A DNA stretch of 64,000 nt, from NCBI RefSeq assembly GCF_003339505.1, contig NZ_QPIW01000013.1, forward strand, positions 62,001-126,000. Reading direction: 5' to 3'. Source of the DNA: Runella aurantiaca (GTDB lineage Bacteria > Bacteroidota > Bacteroidia > Cytophagales > Spirosomataceae). Each line of letters opens with the position of its first letter. Positions within the stretch are counted from its first letter, which is position 1. The notes beneath the pieces are model-generated. The model ran no database searches. It saw nothing but the letters and a program-made list of their open reading frames with translations, and was not told where the DNA came from. The position numbers were made by a program, and so were the translations under genes. Positions 8,428 through 17,168 of the stretch are shown here, piece by piece.

Positions 8428-10431
8428 ATGAAAATCATTAATATCAGCAGTATCGCTTTGGCGGTGCTGGCAGGGGGCTTTTTTGCCTGCAAACCCGACA
8501 ATGCTGGCAAATCTGGCGGCTCCGAGCTCGCAGGTGACGCCGCCCAAAAAGTATACGTGGCCCCCGGCAAGCACGATGAATTCTACAATATCGTCTCGGG
8601 CGGATTCAACGGACAACTATCGGTCGTAGGTTTACCTTCGGGCCGGGTATTGCGCATTATCCCTGTTTTCTCCCAATTTGCCGAAAATGGCTGGGGATAC
8701 AGCGAGGAAACCAAACCCATGCTCAATACCTCGCATGGATTTGTACCTTGGGATGACTCTCACCACGTGGCTCTTTCAACCACCAACGGAGAGCACGACG
8801 GCAAGTGGGCATTTATCAATGGCAACAATACGCCGCGCATTGCCCGCGTCAGCCTTTCTACTTTTCGTACCGACGAAATCATCGAAATTCCCAACTCGGG
8901 CGGCAATCACTCCTCGCCGTTTATCACCGCCAACTCCGAATACGCCGTGGCTGGAACGCGCTTTTCGGTGCCCCCCGATGCCAACGCCGACGTATCCATC
9001 AATAGTTTTAAGCAAAACTTCAAAGGCTACATCAGCTTTATCAGCATCGACAAAACCACGGGGCGTATGGGCATTAAGTTCCAGTTGAAAACCCCGGGCG
9101 TAAGTTTTGACTTGGCCCGCGCTGGAAAAGGCAAATCCGACGGTTGGTTTTTCTTCTCGTGCTACAACACAGAGCAAGCCAATTCTTTGCTTGAAGTAAA
9201 TGCTTCGCAAAAAGACAAAGACTTTATTTTGGCCGTAAACTGGAAAAAAGCCGAGCAGTATTTAGCCCAAGGCAAAGGCAAGAAAGAAGCGGCGAAGTTT
9301 GCGCACAACGTTTACGACGAAAAAACGCACTCCGCTACCTCGACCATCATCAATGAGGTAATGACACTTGACCCCAAAGAGTGCCCAGACATGCTGTACT
9401 TTATGCCTTGTCCTAAGTCTCCGCACGGCTGCGACGTTGACCCAACGGGTAGCTACATTGTAGGCTCGGGCAAATTGGCCGCTGTCATCCCCGTATTTTC
9501 GTTTGATAAAATCCAACAAGCGATTGCCGCAAAAACATTTGACGGTAGTTTTGACGGGATTCCCGTGCTGAAATACGAAGCTGTGTTGCACGGAGAAGTG
9601 AAAAAACCAGGCCTAGGGCCACTGCATACCGAGTTTGACGGACAAGGAAATGCCATTACCTCCTTCTTTGTTTCTTCGGAATTGGTAAAATGGAACCTTC
9701 AATCTCTGGAAGTACTTGACCGCGTACCCACGTACTATTCGGTAGGTCACTTGTCGATTCCTGGCGGACCCACCTCCAAACCACACGGAAAATACGTGAT
9801 TGCGTACAACAAAATCACCAAAGACCGCTACTTGCCTACGGGCCCTGAATTGACTCAATCGGCGCAGTTGTACGATATTTCGGGTGAAAAAATGAAGCTA
9901 TTGCTTGACTTCCCCACCATTGGAGAGCCGCACTACGCCGAAGCTATCCCCGCCTCTTTGGTCGAAAAGAACTCACGAAAGATTTTCAAATTGGAAGAAA
10001 ATAACCACCCTTACGTAGCCAAAGGAGAAAAAGAAGCCAAAGTAGTACGTAAAGGCAACGAAGTACACGTGTACATGACCTCCATTCGGTCGCACTTTAC
10101 ACCTGATAATATCGAAGGCGTAAAAATGGGCGACGACGTTTATTTTCACGTCACCAACTTAGAGCAGGACTGGGACGTACCCCACGGATTTGCGGTACGC
10201 GGGGCCAACAACGCCGAAATTCTCATCATGCCTGGCGAAACTTGTACCCTCAAATGGAAACCGTCCAGAGTAGGTGTTACGCCAATCTACTGCACAGACT
10301 TCTGCTCGGCACTCCACCAAGAAATGCAGGGATACGTGCGCGTATCACCCGCTGGCAGCAAAATCCCCCTTTCGTGGGGAACGGGCAAAAACCCAACGGC
10401 TGAAGCAGAACAGAAAGTAGCAAAACGCTAA
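8428..10431 (+). CDS. nosZ: Nitrous oxide reductase, clade II (Sec-exported, lipoprotein type)
   Basis: Reduces N2O to N2 in the last step of denitrification. The 667-residue protein has an SPII-type signal (Cys about residue 21) and no twin-arginine motif, which marks clade II. The beta-propeller supplies all seven CuZ histidines: H112, H113, H161, H333, H400, H453 and H502. The C-terminal cupredoxin domain has the CuA site CTDFCSALHQEM with C622, C626, H630 and M633, plus H586 upstream. No ligand is missing, so the enzyme is predicted to be functional. It is followed by a hairpin and then nosL. Confidence 0.97.
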   Translation: MKIINISSIALAVLAGGFFACKPDNAGKSGGSELAGDAAQKVYVAPGKHDEFYNIVSGGFNGQLSVVGLPSGRVLRIIPVFSQFAENGWGYSEETKPMLNTSHGFVPWDDSHHVALSTTNGEHDGKWAFINGNNTPRIARVSLSTFRTDEIIEIPNSGGNHSSPFITANSEYAVAGTRFSVPPDANADVSINSFKQNFKGYISFISIDKTTGRMGIKFQLKTPGVSFDLARAGKGKSDGWFFFSCYNTEQANSLLEVNASQKDKDFILAVNWKKAEQYLAQGKGKKEAAKFAHNVYDEKTHSATSTIINEVMTLDPKECPDMLYFMPCPKSPHGCDVDPTGSYIVGSGKLAAVIPVFSFDKIQQAIAAKTFDGSFDGIPVLKYEAVLHGEVKKPGLGPLHTEFDGQGNAITSFFVSSELVKWNLQSLEVLDRVPTYYSVGHLSIPGGPTSKPHGKYVIAYNKITKDRYLPTGPELTQSAQLYDISGEKMKLLLDFPTIGEPHYAEAIPASLVEKNSRKIFKLEENNHPYVAKGEKEAKVVRKGNEVHVYMTSIRSHFTPDNIEGVKMGDDVYFHVTNLEQDWDVPHGFAVRGANNAEILIMPGETCTLKWKPSRVGVTPIYCTDFCSALHQEMQGYVRVSPAGSKIPLSWGTGKNPTAEAEQKVAKR

Positions 10432-10436
10432 AAATG

Positions 10437-10472
10437 ATTGCGTCAGGGTTGAAAATGCTTCCCTGACGCAAT
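10437..10472 (+). promoter_or_regulatory. Perfect 12-bp hairpin between nosZ and nosL
   Basis: Arms ATTGCGTCAGGG (10437-10448) and CCCTGACGCAAT (10461-10472) form a perfect stem with a 12-nt loop, 6 bp after the nosZ stop and 15 bp before nosL. No T run follows, so it is more likely an mRNA-stabilising or partial-termination element that keeps nosZ expression above that of the accessory genes than a full terminator. Confidence 0.6.
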
Positions 10473-10486
10473 TAAAACACACTTCG

Positions 10487-11527
10487 ATGAAACCAATCCA
10501 CAACATCTCAAGGGCCGGCATAGCGGTAGCTTCGTTGGCATTGATTGCGACCTATTTCGTGCCGCTTTGGCGCATTGATTTATGGGCACCGCAATATCCC
10601 GAAGGCTTAGTTATGAAAATTTGGCTTTCCAAATTATCGGGTGATGTAGAAATCATCAACGGGCTGAACCACTACATCGGTATGGCCCACATCAAGGAAG
10701 AAATGTTTCCTGAATTTAAGATATTGCCTTATGCCGTAGGCTTTTACATCGTATTCGGGCTGCTCACGGCTTTGCTAAAAAACCGAAAAATGCTGGTCAG
10801 TTACTTCGTGTTAATCGTGCTGGCGGGCGTGGTGGCGCTGTATGATTTCTGGAAATGGGGCTACGAATACGGCCACAACCTCAGCGACGACGCACCCATC
10901 AAAGTACCCGGCATGGCGTATCAGCCACCGCTCATCGGCTACAAAGAATTACTCAATTTTGGGGCGTATTCGATGCCCGACGTGGGCGGATGGGTGTTTG
11001 TGGTTCTGGGTGTAGTAGTCGTTATGGCCCTTATCTACGAATTCTATTTTTCAGAAAAACTTAAAAAGCCTTTTCAAAAATCCTCTATCAAGCCCGCAGT
11101 GCTTTGGGCAATCATCAGTTTGGGAACAATTTCACAAAGTTGCACCCAAACAACCGAGCCGATTCGCTACGGAAAAGATGCCTGCGAATTTTGCAAAATG
11201 ACCATCGTAGACAAGCGATACGCCGCCGAAATCGTCACCGACAAGGGCAAAGCCTTTAAATTTGACGACCTGAGCTGCATGGTAAAATACCTAAAAGTCA
11301 ACAAATTGGACGAATCAACGCTCGCATTTTTGGTGGTCAATGATTACAGTAATCCTGGCGAATTGATTGACGTAAAAACGGCGGTTTTTCTAAGCAGCAA
11401 AGATTTTCGCAGCCCGATGCGCGGCGATGTGGCGGCATTCAGCCCCAAATCCTTCGCTACTGCCAACAAGGCCGAGTTTGCCCAAGCCAAAATGCTGACG
11501 TGGAAAGAAGTAGTTGCCATTTTTTAA
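10487..11527 (+). CDS. nosL: NosL copper chaperone with N-terminal membrane domain
   Basis: NosL is a copper-binding protein that helps metallate NosZ. Here it has 346 residues, about twice the usual length. Residues 1-195 form an extra membrane domain with four hydrophobic segments (about 12-30, 85-100, 105-125, 165-190). The C-terminal part (about 215-346) is the NosL domain, with YGKDACEFCKMTIVDKRYAAE carrying the Cys-x-x-Cys-x-Met metal site. A hydrophobic stretch ending in Cys (about residues 207-220) looks like a buried former lipoprotein signal, so the gene may be a fusion of a membrane protein with an ancestral lipoprotein NosL. Confidence 0.88.
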   Translation: MKPIHNISRAGIAVASLALIATYFVPLWRIDLWAPQYPEGLVMKIWLSKLSGDVEIINGLNHYIGMAHIKEEMFPEFKILPYAVGFYIVFGLLTALLKNRKMLVSYFVLIVLAGVVALYDFWKWGYEYGHNLSDDAPIKVPGMAYQPPLIGYKELLNFGAYSMPDVGGWVFVVLGVVVVMALIYEFYFSEKLKKPFQKSSIKPAVLWAIISLGTISQSCTQTTEPIRYGKDACEFCKMTIVDKRYAAEIVTDKGKAFKFDDLSCMVKYLKVNKLDESTLAFLVVNDYSNPGELIDVKTAVFLSSKDFRSPMRGDVAAFSPKSFATANKAEFAQAKMLTWKEVVAIF

Positions 11528-11561
11528 GCCTCAAAATAAGGTACTCCAAACGATTTCAACC

Positions 11562-12959
11562 ATGAGCGTACTGTTTCATTCTCTTCTCTTAGGTCACAGA
11601 GTTTCACGGAGTGAATCCCAGAATCACACGATGTATCCTCAACATTTCTCTGTGCAACTCGGTGATTTTCAAACTCCGCGCAACGCTGTGTCAGAAAACA
11701 GATACGCTCCTGCTTTTTGGCGGTTTCTCTCTATTTGTTTAAACGTCACGGTCTTCCTAACGAGTTTTTCTGCGCAAGCCCGTACTTGGAAAATCAGTGC
11801 TACTCAAAATTTTAAACGTGCCATTGCACAAGCCCATCCCTACGATACACTTCTGATTCATAAAGGTTTATACCGCATCAATAACATCATCATTGACAAA
11901 CCTCTGACCATCATCGGTCAAAACTTTCCCGTACTCGACGGGCAGTTTAAGAATGAAATTTTTACCATTACCGCCAATGACGTTACCATCCAAGGCCTGC
12001 ATTTTGAAAACGTAGGCATGACGAGCATGATTGACTGGGCGGCCATTAAAGTACTGGAATCCAGCCATGTACGCATCATCGGCAACCGCGTCAGAAACAG
12101 TTATTTTGGCATTTATCTTTCGGCCTCTGACCATTGTTTGGTGCAAGAAAACGACGTGCGCGGCAATCCCAAAGAAGAGCAAAATACGGGAAACGGCATC
12201 CACGCTTGGAAATGCGACAGCATTCGGGTTGAAAACAACCGAGTAGCGGGCCACCGCGACGGAATCTATTTTGAGTTTGTGACCAATTCAAGCATCCAAC
12301 GCAATTTTAGCTATCAAAACATTCGATACGGCCTGCACTTTATGTTTTCACATAAAAACGGCTATTTCTACAATACCTTTCGCCAAAACGGCGCAGGGGT
12401 GGCCGTCATGTACACAAAGTTTGTGACCATGAAGCACAACATTTTTGAACAAAATTGGGGAGGCGCAGCCTACGGGCTATTGCTGAAAGACATCTCCGAC
12501 AGCCACATTGAACAAAATACATTCAACATCAACACCATCGGCGTATACATGGAAGGATGTAGTCGCTCGGTGTTTTCCCATAATCAATTCATCAAGAACG
12601 GCTACGCCATTCGGGTTCAGGCCAATTGCGACGACAATACGCTGGTTTACAACAACTTCAAAGGAAACACCTTCGATGTAGCCACCAACGGCAATGTGGT
12701 TTTAACCAAAGTAGCCCATAACTATTGGGACAAATACGAAGGCTACGACCTCAACCGCGACGGCATTGGCGATGTGCCCTTCCGCCCCGTGAGCCTCTAC
12801 GCAAGCGTGGTTGAGCGCATACCACAGGCCATGATGCTGCTCCGGAGTTTTACCGTGACGCTGTTGGACCGCATCGAAAAAATCATCCCGAGCATCACAC
12901 CCGAAGGCATGAAAGATGAATCACCCATGATGAAACCGATTATCAATCGGAACAGGTAG
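11562..12959 (+). CDS. nosD: NosD, periplasmic copper-site maturation protein
   Basis: NosD is a right-handed beta-helix (CASH domain) protein needed, with the NosFY transporter, to build the CuZ centre. Parallel beta-helix repeats (NxF/NxV ladder, residues about 90-390 from this start) are clear. The start is uncertain: ATG 11562 is given, an in-frame ATG lies at 11514 inside nosL, and a GTG at 11688 would place a normal signal peptide (hydrophobic segment ending SFSAQA) at the N-terminus. The codons between 11562 and 11690 overlap a repeat-like stretch and read as low-quality protein, so the true start is probably 11688. Confidence 0.88.
   Translation: MSVLFHSLLLGHRVSRSESQNHTMYPQHFSVQLGDFQTPRNAVSENRYAPAFWRFLSICLNVTVFLTSFSAQARTWKISATQNFKRAIAQAHPYDTLLIHKGLYRINNIIIDKPLTIIGQNFPVLDGQFKNEIFTITANDVTIQGLHFENVGMTSMIDWAAIKVLESSHVRIIGNRVRNSYFGIYLSASDHCLVQENDVRGNPKEEQNTGNGIHAWKCDSIRVENNRVAGHRDGIYFEFVTNSSIQRNFSYQNIRYGLHFMFSHKNGYFYNTFRQNGAGVAVMYTKFVTMKHNIFEQNWGGAAYGLLLKDISDSHIEQNTFNINTIGVYMEGCSRSVFSHNQFIKNGYAIRVQANCDDNTLVYNNFKGNTFDVATNGNVVLTKVAHNYWDKYEGYDLNRDGIGDVPFRPVSLYASVVERIPQAMMLLRSFTVTLLDRIEKIIPSITPEGMKDESPMMKPIINRNR
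11590..11698. repeat. Dispersed-repeat-like sequence overlapping the nosD 5' end
   Basis: The stretch contains CACAGAGTTTCACGGAG and, about 60 bp on, CTCTGTGCAACTCGGTG: imperfectly complementary words typical of intergenic repeat elements in this group of bacteria. It lies in the nosL-nosD gap if nosD starts at 11688. Membership of a repeat family is inferred from wording, not from a search. Confidence 0.4.
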
Positions 12960-13040
12960 AACGGAAGGTCGGAGAACGGATTTGTTACATAAACACTTGA
13001 CATGCACTATTTTAAAAACATACCTCAAGCATTACCTCCC

Positions 13041-13787
13041 ATGATTCGCGCTGAAAACATAAACAAATCGTTTGGCAAGCTGCAAGTATTGCGCAATGTC
13101 AGCGTAAGTCTTCCCCAAGGGCGGGTGGTGGCGGTGATTGGCCCCAACGGCTCGGGAAAAACAACTTTTATCAAAACGTTGCTCGGGATGGTGGTCCCCG
13201 ACAGCGGCACAATATACGTGGAGGGTCGGTCTATCGCCAATCGTCACGATTACCGCGCCCAAATCGGGTACATGCCCCAAATAGGTCGTTATCCCACCCA
13301 TCTGAAAATCAAGCAATTGTTTGACATGATGACGGATTTACGAAAAGAAAACGCCCCCAAATCATTGGACGAAGACTTGGTAGTGGCTTTTCATTTGCGC
13401 GATATGTTTGAAAAACCACTGGGCACTTTATCGGGCGGAACCAAGCAAAAAGTCAGTGCCGCGTTGGCCTTTTTGTTCAATCCACCTATCCTAATTTTGG
13501 ACGAACCCACCGCTGGTCTAGACCCACTTTCGAGCGAGTTGTTGAAAGAAAAAATCCAGCGTGAACACGACAATGGCAAACTGATTCTGATTACCTCACA
13601 CGTCATGTCGGACTTAGACGAACTTGCCACCGATGTGTTGTATTTGCAAGACGGCAGTGTACAATTTTACAGCTCAGTAGATGACCTTAAACTCGAAACT
13701 GGCGAACAAAAACTGGGGCGTGCTATTGCACAAATCATGTCAAAAACGGCAACATCATCAAAGTTGTCGGAAACAATAAAAATATAA
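13041..13787 (+). CDS. nosF: NosF, ABC transporter ATP-binding protein
   Basis: ATPase of the NosDFY complex, acting at the cytoplasmic face of the inner membrane. The 248 residues contain Walker A GPNGSGKTT (about 33-41), signature LSGGTKQKVS (about 129), Walker B LILDEPTAGLDP (about 150-161) and the H-loop TSH (about 186). The ATG at 13041 (MIRAENINKSFGK) was preferred to the in-frame ATG at 13002 because family members begin just before the first strand. It is followed after 4 bp by the next membrane-protein gene. Confidence 0.93.
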   Translation: MIRAENINKSFGKLQVLRNVSVSLPQGRVVAVIGPNGSGKTTFIKTLLGMVVPDSGTIYVEGRSIANRHDYRAQIGYMPQIGRYPTHLKIKQLFDMMTDLRKENAPKSLDEDLVVAFHLRDMFEKPLGTLSGGTKQKVSAALAFLFNPPILILDEPTAGLDPLSSELLKEKIQREHDNGKLILITSHVMSDLDELATDVLYLQDGSVQFYSSVDDLKLETGEQKLGRAIAQIMSKTATSSKLSETIKI

Positions 13788-13791
13788 ACCA

Positions 13792-14898
13792 ATGAAAATC
13801 AATCCTATCTACTTCATCCTTCCTTTGGCGCTGGTCTCCATGCTCGTGGGCGTCTATGCGGGTTGGTTACGATTGGGCTGGGATTTTCCCATCCTGATTG
13901 AGCAGGCTACTGCGCTGCACGGCGCACTGATGGTGGGGAGTTTTTTGGGTACACTGATTGCCGTAGAACGCGTAGCCGTACTCAAAAACAAATGGGCTTG
14001 GCTTGTTCCTTTGGTATTTGCGAGCAGCCTGCCGTTGCTTCTACACCTCTCCGCCCAAGCTGGCTATTTTGCCTTGGCGGCGGGCAGTATTGGTTACCTT
14101 TGGGTCTCGATTTATAACTACCAAAAATACCGTTTTACGGGCGATATTCTTCTACTGATAGGGGCCATATTTCAGGCATTAGGCCACTTGGCGCTGGCAT
14201 TGTCCAATTCTTACGCCATGGCATTTGCGGGTTGGATGGCCTTTTTTGTCTTCACGATTGTTGGAGAGCGGCTTAATCTAACGCGATTTCTGCCCGTCAA
14301 AAAAAACGACCGTTGGGAGCTATTTGGCTGGCTCTGCCTCTTTGTTATCAGCTTGTTGCTGTTTCATACTGGATACGGCATCGTGCTCAGCCTTAGCATG
14401 GTAGGCATTGGCCAATGGTTGATTCGTAACGACATTGCACGCCATAATCTGACCAAAACGGGCAGCTATCGCTTTCTGGGCATTACGCTACTTTCGGGCT
14501 ACAGTTGGCTTTTGTTTACGGGCCTCATTGCTTCCCTCAGCAGCCGCTCGCCGTGGTTGTACGACGCCGTGCTGCACGCCTTCTTTGTTGGGTTTGTCAT
14601 GACCATGATCATGGCCCATGCGCCCATTATTTTTCCAAGTTTATTGGGGCTAAACGTCAAGCCCTATCATTCAGTGCTTTACGTTTGGGTGGGGCTGTTA
14701 CAGGCGAGTATTGTGCTGCGGGTCATCGGCGATTTATCGCAAAACCTTTCCCTGCGTCAGTGGGGCGGGTTAATCAACGGAGTGGCATTTTTGGGCTATT
14801 TGGTCACGATTGCCCTTCTCATCGTAACCAATAAAACCAAGGTTTTACCCAAACGGACCGCAGATTCTAAAAAAATCACTAACCAATCATTGTCATGA
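13792..14898 (+). CDS. Polytopic membrane protein inserted between nosF and nosY (possibly NnrS-like)
   Basis: A 368-residue protein with about eleven or twelve hydrophobic helices and a short polar tail. Conserved-looking histidines lie at helix starts: LHGALMVGSF (about residue 43), LHAFFVGF and MAHAPIIFP (about 260-280). Paired membrane histidines resemble haem/copper membrane proteins such as NnrS, which is associated with nitrosative stress and denitrification, but the typical NnrS N-terminal motif is not obvious, so the family is tentative. It sits 4 bp after nosF and overlaps nosY by 4 nt (ATGA), so it is translationally coupled with the transporter genes. Confidence 0.65.
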   Translation: MKINPIYFILPLALVSMLVGVYAGWLRLGWDFPILIEQATALHGALMVGSFLGTLIAVERVAVLKNKWAWLVPLVFASSLPLLLHLSAQAGYFALAAGSIGYLWVSIYNYQKYRFTGDILLLIGAIFQALGHLALALSNSYAMAFAGWMAFFVFTIVGERLNLTRFLPVKKNDRWELFGWLCLFVISLLLFHTGYGIVLSLSMVGIGQWLIRNDIARHNLTKTGSYRFLGITLLSGYSWLLFTGLIASLSSRSPWLYDAVLHAFFVGFVMTMIMAHAPIIFPSLLGLNVKPYHSVLYVWVGLLQASIVLRVIGDLSQNLSLRQWGGLINGVAFLGYLVTIALLIVTNKTKVLPKRTADSKKITNQSLS

Positions 14899-15662
14899 AC
14901 AAAGTTACCAAATACGTTCTATACGACATCGTCCGCAATCGGTTTGTCATGGGCTATACCTTGTTGCTGGCGGCCGTAAGTTTCAGTTTTTTCGGTTTCG
15001 ACCCCGACCCCAACAAAGGGCTTTTGAGCTTGCTCAACATCATTTTGATGGTGGTGCCGCTGGTCAGCATTATTTTTTCGACCATTCATTTTTACAACTC
15101 CTACGAATTTATCGAACTACTCTCAGCGCAACCGTTGAGCCGAAAAAGCATTTTTTTGAGCGAATACATCGGGGTCGCGGCCTCGTTGAGTTTGGCTTTT
15201 TTGGTAGGTGTTGGTATTCCGACAATGCTTTTTGAAGGAACCGAACGCGGCATTGTCTTGATTATAAGCGGCTTACTTTTAACCCTGTCGTTTGTATCGT
15301 TGGCTTTTTTGGCCGCCGTCATCACCCGCGACAAAGCCAAAGGAATGGGCTTGGCCTTGGTCATCTGGTTTTACTTTGCCTTGGTGTACGACGGGTTAGT
15401 GCTGGGCATCCTGTTTTCGTTCAGCGATTATCCGCTTGAAAAAGTCATGCTTTTCTTGACCGCCCTCAATCCTACCGACTTGGCGCGCATCATGGTCTTG
15501 ATGAAAATGGATATTTCGGCCCTAATGGGCTTTACGGGAGCCGTTTTTCAGGATTTTTTTAGCACCAATTACGGGCTCATCATCGCGCTGTCGGTGCTGA
15601 TGGTTTGGGTGGTTTGGCCCGTCGCTTTGGCTGCCCGCATTTTCAACAAAAAGGATTTGTAG
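14895..15662 (+). CDS. nosY: NosY, ABC transporter permease
   Basis: Membrane subunit of the NosFY transporter, thought to deliver a sulfur species or copper for CuZ assembly through NosD. The 255-residue protein has six hydrophobic segments (about 18-35, 45-70, 95-120, 125-150, 155-180, 230-248) and the cytoplasmic EFIELLSAQPLSRK motif (about residues 71-84), typical of ABC-2 type NosY permeases. It starts in a 4-nt overlap with the preceding gene. No terminator is evident before the fasciclin gene. Confidence 0.9.
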   Translation: MNKVTKYVLYDIVRNRFVMGYTLLLAAVSFSFFGFDPDPNKGLLSLLNIILMVVPLVSIIFSTIHFYNSYEFIELLSAQPLSRKSIFLSEYIGVAASLSLAFLVGVGIPTMLFEGTERGIVLIISGLLLTLSFVSLAFLAAVITRDKAKGMGLALVIWFYFALVYDGLVLGILFSFSDYPLEKVMLFLTALNPTDLARIMVLMKMDISALMGFTGAVFQDFFSTNYGLIIALSVLMVWVVWPVALAARIFNKKDL

Positions 15663-15772
15663 CGAAAACATGGAGTATCTGAATATTTTCAAAATGGCTC
15701 GTTTGCAAAACAAAACATACGCCTAAACCCGTGTACACAATTTCCCAATTTTTAACCAAAACGAACACAAAA

Positions 15773-16321
15773 ATGAAATCTAACCTTATCGCCTTCGGGT
15801 TTATCGTGGCATTAGCGGCTTGTCAATCTTCCGCCGAACAATCTGGTACTCAAGCCACCGCCACTGAAACTACCGCCGTTAGCGGTCAATCGGCCGTGGA
15901 AGACAATGAATCACAAAAAGATGTCGTAAAGGTAGCCGTTGGCTCACCCGACCATACCACGCTTGTCAAAGCCGTACAAGCCGCCGATTTGGTGGATGCC
16001 CTCTCCAACGCGGGGCCTTTTACGGTGTTTGCCCCTACCAATGCCGCCTTTGGGAAACTACCCGCTGGCACGGTAGACGACCTACTAAAACCCGAAAACA
16101 AAGACAAACTGAAAGCTATCTTAGAGCACCACGTGATGACCTCGGCACTGGATGCCGACTTTTTTCAGGATGGCCAAAGCATGGGCATGGTAGACGGTAC
16201 CAACGTTACTTTTCACAAAAAAGGGGATGTGCTTTACATCGGCGAGGCCAAAGTAATTGGCTCAGTGCGAGCCTCCAACGGGTTTGTACACATCATCGAT
16301 GGTGTCATTGTCCCCAACTAA
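15773..16321 (+). CDS. Fasciclin (FAS1) domain lipoprotein
   Basis: A 182-residue exported protein. ATG 15773 gives a good SPII signal with Cys about residue 18 (LAACQ); the longer frame from 15731 lacks this property. A single FAS1 domain covers residues about 45-182, with TLVKAVQAADL, FTVFAPTNAAF (first conserved box) and ASNGFVHIIDGVIVP (last conserved box). FAS1 domains mediate adhesion or bind ligands; in bacteria the role is usually unknown. It follows nosY by 110 bp and may be the tail of the nos transcription unit. Confidence 0.88.
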   Translation: MKSNLIAFGFIVALAACQSSAEQSGTQATATETTAVSGQSAVEDNESQKDVVKVAVGSPDHTTLVKAVQAADLVDALSNAGPFTVFAPTNAAFGKLPAGTVDDLLKPENKDKLKAILEHHVMTSALDADFFQDGQSMGMVDGTNVTFHKKGDVLYIGEAKVIGSVRASNGFVHIIDGVIVPN

Positions 16322-16331
16322 TCAGACAAAT

Positions 16332-16622
16332 ATGAAAACCTCAAACATCCCTGATTTACTGCCTTTTGATGGCATCAAAACCAAGAAAATCGACTCAAAT
16401 GAGCACTTTAAAACCGTATTTATCAGTATTCAACAAGGCGAGCGGCTCAACACCCACGTTTCGCCGACGGATGCTTTTTTGTACGTTTTGGAGGGAAACG
16501 CCAACTTCAACTTGGCAGGAGAAGCTTTTTTCCTTTCTCCCGGCGACGGCATGTCTTTCAAAGCCCACGTCGAGCACTCAGTCAATGCCCTCACGGATTT
16601 TAAGATGCTGCTTTTTCGGTAA
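16332..16622 (+). CDS. Small cupin-domain protein
   Basis: A 96-residue cytoplasmic protein with no signal peptide. It is a single cupin barrel: RLNTHVSPTDAFLYVLEGNA (first motif, with His and Asp/Glu) and PGDGMSFKAHVEHSV (second motif). The conserved histidines suggest metal binding. ATG 16332 lies 10 bp after the fasciclin stop and is preferred to an in-frame start inside that gene. Small cupins like this often sit near nitrate/NO-related genes; the function here is unknown. Confidence 0.8.
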   Translation: MKTSNIPDLLPFDGIKTKKIDSNEHFKTVFISIQQGERLNTHVSPTDAFLYVLEGNANFNLAGEAFFLSPGDGMSFKAHVEHSVNALTDFKMLLFR

Positions 16623-16671
16623 TAAAAGGCGATAAAATCAATTTTAATCATCGGCACTGCCAAGAATCGTT

Positions 16672-16679
16672 TAACTTTG
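16672..16679 (+). promoter_or_regulatory. Candidate -7 element (TAACTTTG)
   Basis: TAACTTTG matches TAnnTTTG and lies 20 bp before the ATG at 16700, the usual leader length in this phylum. It marks a probable new transcription unit for the small Cys protein, lipoprotein and TonB receptor. Confidence 0.5.
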
Positions 16680-16699
16680 CAGGGTTGAAAAACCTATCC

Positions 16700-17089
16700 A
16701 TGAACCACAAACGGTACATATCCCTTTTTTTGCTGCTGCTAATCAGTTTCAAAATACTGGTGGTGCCGTTTGTGTATCTGGACTTTGAATTGCGCAAAGA
16801 ATACATCATTCAACATCTTTGCGAAAACCGTTTTACCCCTCAGTTACATTGCGACGGCAAATGCTATTTGGCCAAACAACTCCACAAAGTAGCCGAAGAA
16901 CAAGCCCGCAATGAAGCCCAAAAACAAAGCGATACCGCCAAAAAAGTCATTCAGGAAGTATTTGAAGAAACCACCCTCGACTTTGCATTAGCCCCTGTTT
17001 CGTACCTCGACTTCGAATATTTCCCCTTGTTATCTTCTTCGGTACAAAAAGGCTTTTTATCCAAGCCCATCATGCCTCCGATTGCCTAA
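16700..17089 (+). CDS. Small membrane-anchored protein with Cys motif, upstream of a TonB receptor
   Basis: A 129-residue protein with one N-terminal hydrophobic segment (about residues 6-25) and an extracytoplasmic remainder. Near residues 42-56 it has three cysteines in a pattern CENRF...HCDGKC, then a Lys/Glu-rich helical region. I recognise this as a type of small protein often found before TonB-dependent receptors in Bacteroidota, but know no function. The Cys/His cluster could bind metal. ATG 16700 follows a -7 element by 20 bp and was chosen over an upstream TTG. Confidence 0.65.
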   Translation: MNHKRYISLFLLLLISFKILVVPFVYLDFELRKEYIIQHLCENRFTPQLHCDGKCYLAKQLHKVAEEQARNEAQKQSDTAKKVIQEVFEETTLDFALAPVSYLDFEYFPLLSSSVQKGFLSKPIMPPIA

Positions 17090-17168
17090 TTTTTTTGTAC
17101 AAAAAAGCCATTCCCATCTACCGCGAAGGAATCGTAACGCTTTTTTACAACTAGGCAATTATAATCTA

